Shown: one piece after another, positions 23,601-33,985 of the stretch | Numbering within the stretch: the stretch's first letter is position 1 | How the letters are laid out: every line of letters begins with the position of its first letter | Assembly (NCBI RefSeq): GCF_037042905.1 | Contig: NC_087261.1 | Span: 19,793,117 to 19,857,116, forward strand | Direction of reading: 5' to 3' | Source: Lytechinus pictus | Taxonomy: Eukaryota > Echinodermata > Echinoidea > Temnopleuroida > Toxopneustidae | Length of the DNA stretch: 64,000 nt | Position numbers and translations under genes: made by a program | Notes under the pieces: model-generated | What the model was told of the DNA's origin: nothing | The model's database searches: none | What the model saw: only the letters and a program-made list of their open reading frames with translations

Positions 23601-26600
23601 TATTTTACATCCGATTTTGATGAAATTTTCAGTGTTATGCTTGTTGAATTTTTCTCTTTTTATTCAAATCAAGTTTTTGTTGGGGTGGACTTGTCCTTTA
23701 ATAAATTAGTCATTCTAAGGAAAATAAAGGTATTTGAGACGTAAAACTTGTCCATTATTTACAGAATGGGAATACCTATAACATATAAAAAAACGATAAC
23801 TTTTTCGAGTCAGTCGCGAGAATTTAGGCTTACAGTGGATAATTAACATGAACCTTTGTGGAAATGAGGTTGTTTTACGTTGCATTTTCATATTCTTGCC
23901 CACCTGAAGTTGATCCCGTTTGCGATCCAGACCCGTGCGAAAACGGTGGGACTTGTACACCCGAAACAGGAACGTCTTCATGTAGCTGTCCGAAAGGATA
24001 TTCAGGAGTTAGATGTCAAAGAGGTTCGTTTCATTTTTATTTCCCTTTCTTGCCCAATACTTTATGGTTGGTATCCTCATTGCCTTCGGGCGTATTACAA
24101 AGTGTTAGGTGTGACGAAATATCATGCTTAAGAGCCAACGCACAATCTTATTTACCCGTATTTTGAACTCTTTATCGAAAATTCTGATTTAACATTGGAT
24201 AGCATATTGTGACAATTACAATAGAGGTGAACAATTCATTAGTACATTATGATGCACAATACATGAATAACTGTCCGGGATTTAACTTTAATATTTGTAC
24301 TCATAAATTAAATAAGAGGAAAGAATACAGTAGATATAAGAATCAAGCAATAAATGTTATTATTTGGCTTCCCACAATTTAGCACTGACACAGTAAGATG
24401 GGCCATTAATCAGTTTGCGTCCCATGGGCATGATCTAAAGCGTTGTGGCCCAGTGGATTAGTCTCCGGACTTTGTGCGCTGTAATCGTAGTAATTACGGC
24501 TGCCAAGCTACAGCTGGGGTAATAATATCCAAGTCCTTTGGAAGCGCATAGAGACATTATTCATAATTGTGATATGCGCTATACAAGAACTGTATATTAT
24601 TATTATCATAAATACATTCGTGTGTCCTCTGTCGTATACCCATTTGGGAATTTCAGTGCTACTTTTATTTCAGTCACACTTAAATCCCTTGGAAACACCC
24701 CCTGATTATAACATTTAAAAGTGTTCTTTATTAAATGATTGCTATCCCTGTAACCGTATAAGCTGTATTTCAGACTAGTCGTATTTACGCCGAGTCACTC
24801 GTCAAGTTACCATAATTCTTCTTAATCAGTCTAACTTTCCAAATATCCATAGCATTGCTATTCATCATTTATTGTCTGACTTCGTCCAAACTTATGATAT
24901 TGACTTTTATTCAATTTCTACTTTCACACTTATTGATATTGTCCAGGTTGGGTTCCCATTTAGATACATCAGAGGCCCTTTGCAGAAAATTTGGGTTGAA
25001 ACGTAATGCACGAAATCAAACGCAAGTCTTCCCAATACGCGTGTTTCATTGGTTGACTTTTAAGTTGAAACTGATATTTGTAGTTGCATTTGATCACAAA
25101 TCTTCTGCAACTGGCGTCAGTTCCGTTTTCGTACATGTATTTGTTACAGACCGTTACCTGGTGAGCGTTGGCCTGTATGGTGGAAACCATAGCGGTGAGG
25201 GACGAGTCGGGGTTCTTCCGAGGGGTCATTCCACACATGACTTTGTTTCAATCAGCTATTCCTGGACTATGTCCATGTCCCACTTGGTGTGCCGAAACGT
25301 GGGTTTCAGTGGTGCCATTGCAACACTAAGTGGTGATGTCTATCCTACAGGTGAGTTCGGGGAGGTAGGAGAAGCTCATTGCCCGGAGAGCCTCACCAAC
25401 TTCACGGAATGCTGGTACTCTACGATCAGAAATCGAGACACGAGTATTGAGTACCACATCGCTGTCGAATGCTGCACAAGTGAGTAAGATTGTGCAAAAA
25501 ATAATAAATCAAATTTGTGCAAATCAATTACTCAATAAATATTGCCCCATATTATAAAAAAGAAAAAAAAAGTCATACGGCTTCTTGGTACCAGTGTAGT
25601 TTCCAGCTGGGTTAAACACCATTTCAAGGCCCATATTAGTATTTAAAACTGCACAATAGAGGTTCCGTGTTTTAGCCAGATAGGACGGCCACTTGGCCTG
25701 TACTATATGTACTTTGATGATCGAGGCAGATATGGGGACCACCCCTTGTAATTTATCATGTGACGAAAAATAAAGAAAAATAAGACTCGTTTCTAGCTGG
25801 TAACAGGGTGGAAATGAGTATCATAACGCAATGACGTTTGGTATTCCATCATGTCAATACAGTCCATTCTTCAAACGAAAGGTCTTATGTTGTGATCATG
25901 TGTCAACTGTTTATAGTGTACCCTACGACACAATCTGGCCTTTACGGATTACATTTTCCTAGTCTTGCAAATCAACTTTGCATTTTGCCTAACCTATCGC
26001 ATATTTAGGGGTTTAATTTTTCGCAATTATCATTCATCTATTCTCTTGGAATATGACATTACACTATGCTTGGGCTGTATCATAAAAATGTCACCTCATT
26101 GTAACACGCCCAATAGCGCGTGTCCTGCATGATCTGACCTAAGGTGGGATACGCCTCTATTGAATATCGCTCGCACCTGCGAATTCAAGGGCATAATAAG
26201 TTACACTCAGCCCCATGTGAAATACCCTTGGCAAATAAAATTACTTTTCGATGTAAAAGTTGGACATTCAATGCTTATGCTCACAGCCTCAAACTGCAGC
26301 TCTCCATCTGGCCGACCTCTTGGAATGGAGTCCGGCGATATTTCTGACGCCGACATCATTACGTCATCCTGTCAGAGTACGCCACCGTGTGGCCACGAGG
26401 CACGTCTTAACTCAGTGACGTCATGGAGCGCCGAATCGGGTGATCAAACCAATCCTTACATTCAGGTGAATCTAGGAGCCTATCACATGATCACTGCTGT
26501 CGTCACAAAGGGTGGTGTAAACGGATGGGTGACTTCTTTTAAGATCTCGTATGGCTCCGAGGAAACTGATTTGATGCTCCTTGCTGATGTTGATAACGGA

Positions 26601-29600
26601 AATGAAGTAGTAAGTCCCTTTTCCCAAATGTGGTTATAAATAAAATATCAAGGGTGTTACCATGGCTACGGATCGAGAGGTCCATCAAGAAACAAACAGA
26701 GGATATTATTTTGCTTCTCTAAGTATGGAAAATACGTTTTCTGATGTAATAATGAAGTTGGTTTGGTTAATTGTATGTGGATGTGTGATCGTACACAAGG
26801 GCGCCAGCGCGGCGTGTGTGCGTTTATGTAAGGGTAAATGGGTGAGTCGTGCGGGGGTGTGTGTTTGGGTGTCACTGTGCGAGCGTGCTCATGTCCAAAT
26901 GTCCATTGTAATTTTCCCCCTCTATCATCTGTTTGTGCATCGTTTGTAAAAGACGTTTCCTGGCAACTTTGACGCCACTACAACAGTGACGACCTCGTTG
27001 GTTCCTTACATCCTCGCCAAGTACATTCGATTAAACCCCAACTCGAGTCACCTTGCGGTCGCCATGCAATTTGAGCTCATTGGTTACGGTCCACTTCCAG
27101 AACATGTTGGTAAGCTCATCCAATTAGAGTATGAGGCATTTCCTTCACCTAATTAGTCACACTTACCTCCCGTGACATTTTTATTTTTTCCTCGCACGCA
27201 TGGTGTAACATTGTTTAATGTATAAATTACAAAGTGAATCATTGATGATCCCATCTTTGGCAAGTAATATGTACAGTCTGCTTCACCAATGGGGCATTTT
27301 AACAATCAATTCGCCGACGCTTTTATAACTCTGATAATCTTTTGTCAAAAGCCATCCATAACAAAGCAGCCCTTTTGACAAAAATCGGTGAATCAAAACA
27401 GCAGTGTCTTCCTGGATTCAGGACAAATGACATAATTACATTTTGTTTTGTCCTGTCCGAGTCTTAAGACGATGTGCTCTCCCGGTCTACCAACTTTCGA
27501 CAATGACCTCTAATCTGTCCATTGTGATTTGACGGGAACTTTCAACAGATTCTCAACGTTGCAGAAAGCGTCTGCGAAGTGGATACTACAATACGCTACG
27601 AAATCTTGCCAAGTCGTAAAGATTTCAATTAAACAAGTAAAAGATTTGAGGAATATATCGAGTTTAGCACAAATCAAACGAGGACTTAGATGAAGACTTT
27701 ACAGTGACCTAATAAACCCAACTGGGTCAGTGCGACACCATGAAACCTCTTTAGAAAATACAAAGGCCCTCAAAACTGTCAAATGAATTGTGATGCTTCA
27801 GGATTTCGAAAGAAAAAAGAACAGGAGGCACAAGGAGCATATTTCAAAAAATGACGATTTACATGTACATAGATTTTTATCTCTGGATAATTGTGCATGT
27901 CCAGTAGGCGATTCTCAAAGAGTGCTTCTTTGCGCCCCTCCTGGACCCAGCCCCCATTGTGTCCTATCAATTAGCGGCTTCTGAGAAAATGTTATCATTG
28001 TAGAATCAAGAATTAATTAACGTAACGAAAAAGGTTCATGTTTTCAATTTTCAGTTGAAATTCACGATCGAGATGGAACATGTATGGAAAGTGGTATTCC
28101 ACTGGGAGTGGAGAATGGGGACATTGGCGATGAGTCTCTTACAGCATCATCCAGTGAGCCCGTGAATGAGGCACATCAGGCTAGACTAAACAGTAGTACC
28201 TGTGATGGCTGGGTACCTCTTGAGGCAGACCCGCAGCCTTTTCTACAGGTAAGGACGTAGGCTTGCTTGTAAAATACATGTAGCAAACGGGGAAGGTCCA
28301 CCGACCGATGGTCCTAAAGCAAGATTATTGCGTACGATTGTCGACATTCTTAAAGATATATATGTCTATAGGTAAACTGGTTAAATATATACTCTTAAAA
28401 GAAACCTGCACGGCCCTGCGAACGATTTAACTTGGCAAGCAAAATACAAAGTTTACACTACAAAATGATTGTAATTTTTGGTCCCGAGAAATTTGACAAG
28501 GAAAAACAAAAGGTGAAAAGGTTTCACTACCAAATGATAATTATTTTGCTCCCAACGAGAAATTTGACAGGAAGAAAATAAAAAAGGTTTCACTACAAAA
28601 TGAAGGTTATTTTTGTCCCGAGAAATTTGACCAAAAAAGGGGGTTTTATATTCAAAATGTCAGCCAGTTTGGTTACATTTCTCCATTCTGTTACACCTAA
28701 CAGAAATCCAGGGGTGCTGCATATGGAGAATGATACACGCAACACCCCGCGTTCAAATTCACTGTAAATAAATCCTAGGGTTTTTTACTTCCTAAATCCA
28801 AATTCGAATTCACAAACTTCATTTACATCATCAAAGTTTATTATCAAATGAGCATAATTTACATGGATACCAATAATTTTTCTTGTTTGCAAACAGGAAC
28901 AATTTGTGTCTATATATATATATCGTGTTTATTTCTATATTGTATCTTGTTTATTTATACTACTATTTGTTTTTGAGTTAATTTGTAACAAGTGGAGCGT
29001 TGTGGCCCAGTGGATTAGTCTTCGGACTTTGAAACAGAGGGTCGTGGGTTCGAATCCCAGCCATGGCGTAATTTCCTTCAGCAAGAAACTGATCCACAGT
29101 GTGCTGCACTCAACCCAGGTGAGGTAAATGGGTACCGGTAGGAAATAATTCCTTAAAAAGCTGTGATAGGAGCGCCTTGAGCACCTAACAAGGTGGATAT
29201 GTGCGCAATATAAATTATTATATTATTATTATTAACCATCAATCTGTGCCAACCTGAAAAAATATAAAATAAATAAATAAATGAATGATCCAATACTTTT
29301 ATTTACGAAATGGTCGGTTGAAGAAACGCGGTCTCTGAATCTCATAATCGTACTTAATCATACATCATCATATATTTGTATATAAATGTTTGACACAAAT
29401 GTTTCATCATCATGATTAAGGTTGATCTTGGAAATATTCATCGGGTGGTCGGTGTAATAACCCAAGGCCACCGCATACTCGAACAATGGACGACATCGAT
29501 TTTATTATCATTTGAAAGTGATCATGGATGGACTGATGTAGACGGAGACGAATGCGGCTGGAGAAAGGTTGAATATTATTTTTTATGCATTTTTGTCCAT

Positions 29601-30864
29601 AGCCTCATACTCATAGTCTGATAAAACCAAACATAGCCACTCAAAAACCAACTATTGATTCATGGGAATGTCCTCTGTGCATAACCAAAATAGTGATTTT
29701 GGCTTTAAAATGTAAAAATTCGAAAATGGGATTATATGAAACAATGAAACAATGAAAAAATCAATAGGGCCTTTGGAAGAACATGAAGAATCGATTGCTA
29801 TTTATCATGGCTTTATACCATAATCACGAGAGGTAGATTTCACATTTGAACATTATTCTTTTAATATCAAAATTAAAGTGATTAAGATTGATATTTCAAT
29901 CTATGGCTAAACGATCCACGGTATTTTAAGTAATAAAAAATCTTCATCAGATGTAACAAGCAATTTTTTGCGAGGAAACAAACCATAACTTGAAACGCAA
30001 TGATCTCGTTTTCAAATATTCAGATGTTACACTAGTATGGAAATGATTGGGGACGTACGAATCGATATTATACCTTAATATTGATTTAAATTCCTAAATT
30101 AAGTGTATGAATACAAGAACAGCTCAAGTCATTGTATGTAGCTCAAGAAAAACTAAATGATTTTGTTCATGTTCAAATAGAATTTTGCTCATTTTTGCAT
30201 TCATTTTTGGCACTTTTAGATAAAGTTCCTGGAAATTCATGTATAAGAAAAAATAGTTTGTTAAACAAAAATTGGTAAGGAGATGGACTTGGGTGGGTGG
30301 TTCTGTCTGTCTATTCATATGATAAATTGTGGTATCACGGTGAGCTTTAGTAATAAAAACGAGATTTTATCCATAGGCATGAAGCTATTCAAGCGCTCCT
30401 TCCCTGTTAATACACTCACGCACACAACACAACCGACATTTGCATACACCCGGACATTGTCACCATTGTCATGAAAGAGACTACCCTCCCTTTCACACGG
30501 TAAAGAAATCGTAGCTTGAATGATGATTCCAGTGACAAATAAGGCTAATGACGAATATTTAGCACATGTGAAACTAAACTAGAACATGATTCCAATCAAA
30601 AACGCGAATCATAGTCACGATTACAATAGTCATCATCATTACAATGGTGATTCAAGATTCACGTGTGAAAAGGCCCTACGTCGGATCTAAGTCGTACTTT
30701 TTTCTGATTTACTTTCTCAGGTCTATTCAGCGAACTACGATAACAACACCCCTGTTTTAATCCGTCTTGCCAACCCCGTAAAGGCGAGAAAGATCCGGAT
30801 TCATCCACATTCATGGGAAAACAAAGTCACAATTCGATGTGAAATTTTAGGTTATGTTATCTAA
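20499..30864 (+). CDS. Gene A2: secreted multidomain protein (sushi-like, EGF, SRCR-like, two discoidin domains)
   Basis: Nine exons join without breaking frame: 20499-20669, 21065-21163, 23910-24023, 25150-25479, 26287-26609, 26953-27109, 28055-28248, 29421-29567 and 30721-30864 (stop TAA 30862-30864). The first four are symmetric 1-1 exons, the form favoured in exon-shuffled extracellular proteins; the discoidin exons use phases 1-0, 0-1, 1-0, 0-0 and 0-stop. The visible part encodes 559 residues. The domain order is half-sushi-like, Ser/Thr linker, EGF, SRCR-like, FA58C, FA58C. The 5' end with a signal peptide is missing from the model. No membrane segment is seen, so secretion is likely. 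A role in recognition or adhesion is inferred from the domains only. The gene is paralogous to A1. Confidence 0.75.
20670..21064 (+). other. Gene A2 intron with a LINE 3'-end fragment
   Basis: At about 20864-20970 the words TTCAAGTTCAAGTTCAAG and GTTTATTTAAACC match the 3' tail of the minus-strand LINE at 54431 (same orientation), so this is a short 3' fragment of that family. Confidence 0.5.
21065..21163 (+). CDS. Gene A2 exon: Ser/Thr-rich linker
   Basis: 99 nt, phase 1-1, acceptor AG 21063-64, donor GTACGG at 21164. The 33 encoded residues are mostly Ser and Thr (for example STTSIETMSSTSAW and STISATT), as in an O-glycosylated mucin-like stalk between the sushi-like and EGF modules. The donor is weak; read-through would reach TAA at about 21174, so an alternative short isoform is possible. 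Confidence 0.55.
21164..23090. other. Gene A2 intron, repeats only
   Basis: AT-rich. An imperfect inverted repeat pairs about 21640-21720 (AAAGCTTATAAACAATTAAA, ACAGAAGTGCAAGCTTTATG) with about 22140-22260 (CATAAA, TTTCTGTGTTGAGTAGTTTA). A roughly 60-bp tandem duplication lies at about 22150-22250. No exon was seen. Confidence 0.4.
23095..23697. mobile_element. MITE with about 190-bp inverted arms, flanked by TTAA
   Basis: The left end AGGTCAAGTCCACCTC and the right end GGGGTGGACTTGTCCT are inverted copies, and TTAA flanks both (23091-23094, 23698-23701). The arms pair over about 190 bp including ATCAAAATCGGATGTAAAAT against ATTTTACATCCGATTTTGAT and the motif AGTGAGTGAGTGATGTCATC. TTAA flanks suggest a piggyBac-type target choice; there is no transposase. 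Confidence 0.8.
23910..24023 (+). CDS. Gene A2 exon: EGF-like domain
   Basis: 114 nt, phase 1-1; acceptor AG 23908-23909 preceded by a pyrimidine-rich tract, donor GT 24024-25. The six-cysteine spacing is C-x4-C-x5-C-x8-C-x1-C-x8-C, with PCENGGTC in the middle and CPKGYSGVRC at the end, a canonical EGF-like module. There is no strong calcium-binding D-x-D/N-E start, although DPVCDPDPC precedes the second Cys. It lies between the Ser/Thr linker and the SRCR-like exon. Confidence 0.85.
24440..24606 (+). mobile_element. SINE family A copy (internal deletion)
   Basis: Begins AAAGCGTTGTGGCCCAGTGG (A-box region) and ends with ATCCAAGTCCTTTGGAAGCG, TATGCGCTATACAAGAACTG and an ATT-repeat tail. The B-box and middle section found in the other copies (28994, 50590, 56474) are missing. 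Confidence 0.75.
24607..25149. other. Gene A2 intron between EGF and SRCR exons
   Basis: No second gene. The open frame that runs into the SRCR exon from 24855 is intronic: the clear acceptor at 25148-49 and the exon phase place the start at 25150. Confidence 0.5.
25150..25479 (+). CDS. Gene A2 exon: SRCR-like domain
   Basis: 330 nt, phase 1-1; acceptor AG 25148-49 after TTTGTTAC, donor GTGAGT at 25480. The 110 residues follow the scavenger-receptor cysteine-rich layout: VGLYGGNHSGEGRVGVLP at the start, then SHLVCRNVGFSGA (the VCRxLGF-type core), AHCPESLTNFTECW (the CxGxESxLxxC region) and AVECC at the end, where canonical domains have DVGVxC. Five cysteines are visible; the first canonical Cys (in the TVCDDGW region) is absent. 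It is therefore a divergent SRCR domain. SRCR proteins are massively expanded in echinoderm immune cells; this function is inference here. Confidence 0.8.
25480..26286. other. Gene A2 intron after the SRCR exon
   Basis: Nothing recognisable beyond AT-rich intronic sequence. Confidence 0.4.
26287..26609 (+). CDS. Gene A2 exon: discoidin domain 1, N-terminal two-thirds
   Basis: 323 nt, phase 1-0; acceptor AG 26285-86, donor GTAAGT at 26610. The translation reads PLGMESGDISDADIITSS, EARLNSVTSWSAESGD, PYIQVNLG, VVTKGGVNGWVTSFKISYGS, matching FA58C strand order: P-L-G-M-E-S-G, A-R-L-N, W-x-A, I-Q-V-D-L-G, V-T-x-G, W-V-T-S-F/Y-K. Unlike domain 2 there is no intron between PYIQ and VNLG. Confidence 0.92.
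26610..26952. other. Gene A2 intron with TG-rich tract
   Basis: About 26775-26890 is rich in GTGTG words. Open frames on both strands here are low-complexity artefacts. Confidence 0.4.
26953..27109 (+). CDS. Gene A2 exon: discoidin domain 1, C-terminal part
   Basis: 157 nt, phase 0-1; acceptor AG 26951-52, donor GTAAGC at 27110. The translation gives FPGNFDATTTVTTSLVPYIL, KYIRLNPNS and AMQFELIGYGPLP. This is the FA58C ending (F-x-G-N-x-D, P-x-x-A-R-Y-I-R-L-x-P, R-x-E-L-x-G-C), but the closing Arg is Gln and the closing Cys is Tyr, so the usual terminal disulphide is not available in this domain. Confidence 0.88.
27110..28054. other. Gene A2 intron with relics of the GAACCGGAACAGC repeat family
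   Basis: About 27340-27420 (ATCGGTGAATCAAAACAGCA, on the minus strand) and about 27483-27545 (ACCAACTTTCGACAATGACC) match words of the repeats at 59435-59740 and 61973-62269. No exon was seen. Confidence 0.4.
28055..28248 (+). CDS. Gene A2 exon: discoidin domain 2, N-terminal part
   Basis: 194 nt, phase 1-0; acceptor TTTTCAG ending 28054, donor GTAAGG at 28249. Reads GIPLGVENGDIGDESLTASS, HQARLNSSTCDGWVPL and PQPFLQ: the first FA58C strands (PLGxExGxI, AxSS, ARLN, GW). It splits just before the VDLG strand carried by 29421. Confidence 0.9.
28249..28993. other. Gene A2 intron with short tandem repeats
   Basis: 28450-28640 has three imperfect copies of a roughly 65-bp unit containing AAAGGTTTCACTACAAAATGA and TTTTGTCCCGAGAAATTTGA. 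An AT microsatellite lies at about 28914-28922. Confidence 0.45.
28994..29237 (+). mobile_element. SINE family A copy, full-length form
   Basis: GGAGCGTTGTGGCCCAGTGG, B-box GGTTCGAATCC (29047-29057), CTGCACTCAACCCAGGTGAG, and an ATTATTATT tail. The tRNA-like head places the promoter inside the element. It lies in the gene A2 intron, sense to the gene. Confidence 0.85.
29421..29567 (+). CDS. Gene A2 exon: discoidin domain 2, middle part
   Basis: 147 nt, phase 0-0; acceptor ATTAAG ending 29420, donor GTTGAA at 29568. Translation VDLGNIHRVVGVITQGHR, WTTSILLSFESD and DECGW is a textbook FA58C core (VDLG, GVITQG, WTTS). It is the paralogue of the A1 exon at 882-1028. The donor GTTGAA is weak but is set by phase and by the parallel exon. 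Confidence 0.9.
29568..30720. other. Gene A2 last intron
   Basis: AT-rich with no recognisable element or exon. Confidence 0.35.
30721..30864 (+). CDS. Gene A2 terminal exon: discoidin domain 2, end and stop
   Basis: 144 nt including TAA 30862-64; acceptor TTTCTCAG ending 30720, phase 0. NYDNNTPVLIRLANPVKAR, KIRIHPHSW and RCEILGYVI complete the domain, and the stop follows three residues after the FA58C end. Cys in RCEILG is kept, and the first exon of this domain holds two further Cys. A1 and A2 end alike. Confidence 0.9.
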   Translation, partial: VYSANYDNNTPVLIRLANPVKARKIRIHPHSWENKVTIRCEILGYVI

Positions 30865-31089
30865 ATGGAGTTCACTACAAACACCATGCTCAAGTACCTT
30901 TTAGCCGAAGAGTCCGAACCTGAATGTCTCTTCTTCCTTTATTCTTCTTCTGCTTTTTATCTTCTTCTGATACGAGATAATGAGACAAAGTAGCAGAGTT
31001 AGTACTAGGAATCGTGATATTATTAATTGTACTACTGTTGGTGGTGTCGAGCCAGTGGTAGGTTGTTAGGGGTAGTAATCGTTGTAGAG

Positions 31090-31154
31090 TAGTAGGAGAA
31101 GAAGTAGTAGTAGTAGTAACAGTAGCAGTAATAGTAGTAGTAGTAGAAGTAGTT

Positions 31155-31188
<34 letters not shown>

Positions 31189-31196
31189 CAGTAGTA

Positions 31197-31248
<52 letters not shown>

Positions 31249-31460
31249 AAGTAGTAGGAGTAGAAGTAGCAGCAGCAGCAGTAGTAGTAGTAGTAGTAGT
31301 AGTTGCTGTTCTTGTACTAGTATTGTTAGTAGTAGAAGTAGTAGTAGCAGCAGCAGCAGTAGTAGTAGTAGTTGCTGTTCTTGTACTAGTATTGTTAGTA
31401 GTAGACTAGTAGTAGCTGAAGCGGCTGCAGTAGAAGTAGTAGCAGCAGCAGCAGAAGTTG
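31090..31460. repeat. (GTA)n / (CTA)n trinucleotide microsatellite
   Basis: About 370 bp of GTA units with GCA and GAA variants, plus an internal duplicated phrase TTGCTGTTCTTGTACTAG at about 31303 and 31371. The minus-strand poly-Leu open frame is a repeat artefact. Confidence 0.9.
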
Positions 31461-33020
31461 TAGTACTGATAGTGGTGGAGGTAGCGGAAGAAGAACAACA
31501 AGTATGTTTTTTTAACAATCTTTCCTGATATCGACATTTGATAAAACGACAAAGAAGTAAAGATCCCTGGCATAGAACTGGCAAGAATGCAAGTCAATAT
31601 TTCGCTTGTTTGTTTGTTTTTGCTTTTATTTCTGCGTTAAACAATCTTCAACTGATACCATACATGTCTTAAAGATAATCTAATTTACAAAAATAATCCC
31701 CCAAATTCAATATACAAAAATTGCATAGATATTAAACATGTGCAAGAGAACCACATTCAATAGTAGATTCAGTGTTCTATTTTGTTTTCAAATTGAAAGT
31801 TTGGGAATGGTAGGGGTGCCATAACATGATAACCTGGGTCCCGTAACACAAAGGTTAGCGATTGATCGTACGCTTGATTTTTTACGATTGATTGTACAAT
31901 GTGGCCAATGCGATCATTTGTAAAGATATTCTTCTACGATTATTGCTAGCTAAGCTTTGTGGTATGGGCCCCCGGAACCTCCTTGTAATAATTGATGATG
32001 ATCGACATGATGGATGTGAGTGTTATGAATTGAAAACTATGAACCTGACCCCGATGAAGCAATTTGAATTTAAGAGAGGAAGTTCAACCTGACAATAAGT
32101 TGGCTATGATAAACGCAGACAAAAAATAAAGAAATGGGCCAAGCCCAAGGTTTGGAGAGTCGTGAATTATCCTCTTTTTTTATTTGTGACGTGAGGCCAT
32201 GCGAGCATTTTTCTCATCTATCATAAAATGTAAATTCTTTAATTACCTTTTATCAATGGGATATGCGGAATACAGAAATATTTTCGTGTAGAAGGGGATA
32301 TGATGTGTGTTAAGAAATATCTACCACACACATATAATCACTTTCAGTTTTAGTGGTATTTTGGGAAATTAATGCCACACGACATGATGGTGCTGTTTGT
32401 CTGTGACGTCACCAAATCTAACTGTAGGTTTATACTCCTAGTTCCCCACTGTATAAGAAAGCAGTCCAGTAGTTTTGTTTTTGAAAATGGCGGTTATCTA
32501 TAACAACCTAATTTTAAAAATCATCCCTGATTGTTTAATCGGTGATGTTCGATATGAGATCTGTTTCTCACTCCCCATTCCACCCCTTCCCACTTATTTT
32601 ATTTTGCACCGAATATTTACTCTATTATATTATCTCATCCAACTCTAGCACCTTTGCTTCTTTCGAATCAATATCAGCTGTTTACAAATGATTTCATCGT
32701 AATGTTTGTTACCGGTGAGTGTGTGTGTGAGGGTGTGCGTGTGAGGGTGTGTGTGAGAGAGAGAGGGTGTGTGTGTGTATTTTGGGGTGTAAAAGTGTGT
32801 TTAGGTTTTAGATTGTGTGTGTGGGAATGTATGTGCGTTATAATGCGCGTGTGCGTATGGCTTGCGTGTTATCATCGACCGTAGATGTAAAAGGCGGCGC
32901 AAAGCAAATTTTCAACGTGACAGTGAAATAGAAACACGCAAAGTTTGGTGATGGATACACAGATTGTGTTGTGCTCACTCGCATGTTGGGTTCGTTCATT
33001 GAAACAGCATGCTAGTATAC

Positions 33021-33184
33021 CAGGGGCTCGTTTCATAAAGGACTTGCAACTGTTGTAACTTTACAATTATGGCAACTACCATGGTAGCAGGTCTCAGCAG
33101 CCAATAATAATCAAGGTTTCCATGGTAGTTGCCATAATGGCAAAGTTACAACAGTTGCAAGTTCTTTATGAAACGGGCCCCTGG
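33021..33184. mobile_element. MITE with CCAGGGGCTCGTTTCATAAA termini
   Basis: 164 bp; left CCAGGGGCTCGTTTCATAAA, right TTTATGAAACGGGCCCCTGG. Arms pair over about 65 bp (GCAACTGTTGTAACTTT against AAAGTTACAACAGTTGC; GGCAACTACCATGG against CCATGGTAGTTGCC). Confidence 0.85.
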
Positions 33185-33306
33185 TTGGTTTAGGCTTGGT
33201 AGCCTATGTAGGGGGCATGGTTGGGTAGATGGGCTTGTTATTGGTTCTTGTCCATTTTGTAAAATTGGTACGGTTGTGATAAATTATTTCATTCCATTGT
33301 GAGTTC

Positions 33307-33594
33307 TGGGTCCCGTCTTACAAGAGTTGTGATTGATCAGATCAACCACAACTATGGAAAATCGAACATCGAAAATTTAAAATGCATATAATTTTGTTCA
33401 AAATATTTCGTAGATCTGATGTATATTCACACATTCATTGTTTTCTTGAAAATTCAGTGTACTTCTCTTTGTTTACAAAGTACATTGTGCCAAATTCCTG
33501 TAGGGAAAAAAATGTGACATTGATGGATTTCCATGTAGATGAGGGTGATCAGATCAATCGTAACTCTTTGTAAGACGGGGCCCAGATGGCTGAA
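33307..33594. mobile_element. MITE with GGGTCCCGTCTTACAA termini
   Basis: Left TGGGTCCCGTCTTACAAGAG and right CTTTGTAAGACGGGGCCCA are inverted; GTTGTGATTGATCAGATCAA pairs with GATCAGATCAATCGTAAC. A relative is at 57761-57960. Non-coding. Confidence 0.8.
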
Positions 33595-33844
33595 TGGTTC
33601 AGTTCACCTTACCCTGTTCCTATTAGTTTCACCTGTTTTTATTGCTGTATTTATCCTGAACTGAGGATATTTTCCTAAAATGAAAACGTGAGGAAGTGTA
33701 TTCACGGTGACTTTATACAATAGGATGGGTTTCAAGTTCAGTTCACAACAGAGAAGTCGCACTGATACAAACTTGCGTAATACACAATATATCCTACGTG
33801 TGTGTGTATTTGAGTTTTGTCAGACGTGTATCAATCAGATATGA

Positions 33845-33985
33845 TTATTTACGTCTGGGACCGACCTTTAACGTCACCATCCGAAAGACGTGACCGGGGC
33901 TCGAACCTCGAACCTCTGCATCAATTTGTAACTTCCCCACACAGCTTGGATTACAGGCGCTCGCCACAACGCCCAGTTGTGGCAG
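33845..33985 (-). mobile_element. tRNA-derived SINE, family C
   Basis: The complement shows GTTGTGGCGAGCGCC (A-box region) and GGTTCGAGCCCCGG (B-box, 33897-33907 on the plus strand). Flanking CGTCTGGGACCGACC is typical SINE body. No other copy is seen in this window. Confidence 0.65.

Noticed and set aside
31066-31584. 172-codon minus-strand poly-Leu open frame
   Set aside because: It is the translation of a (GTA)n/(CTA)n microsatellite, without start context, domain or conserved non-repeat part.
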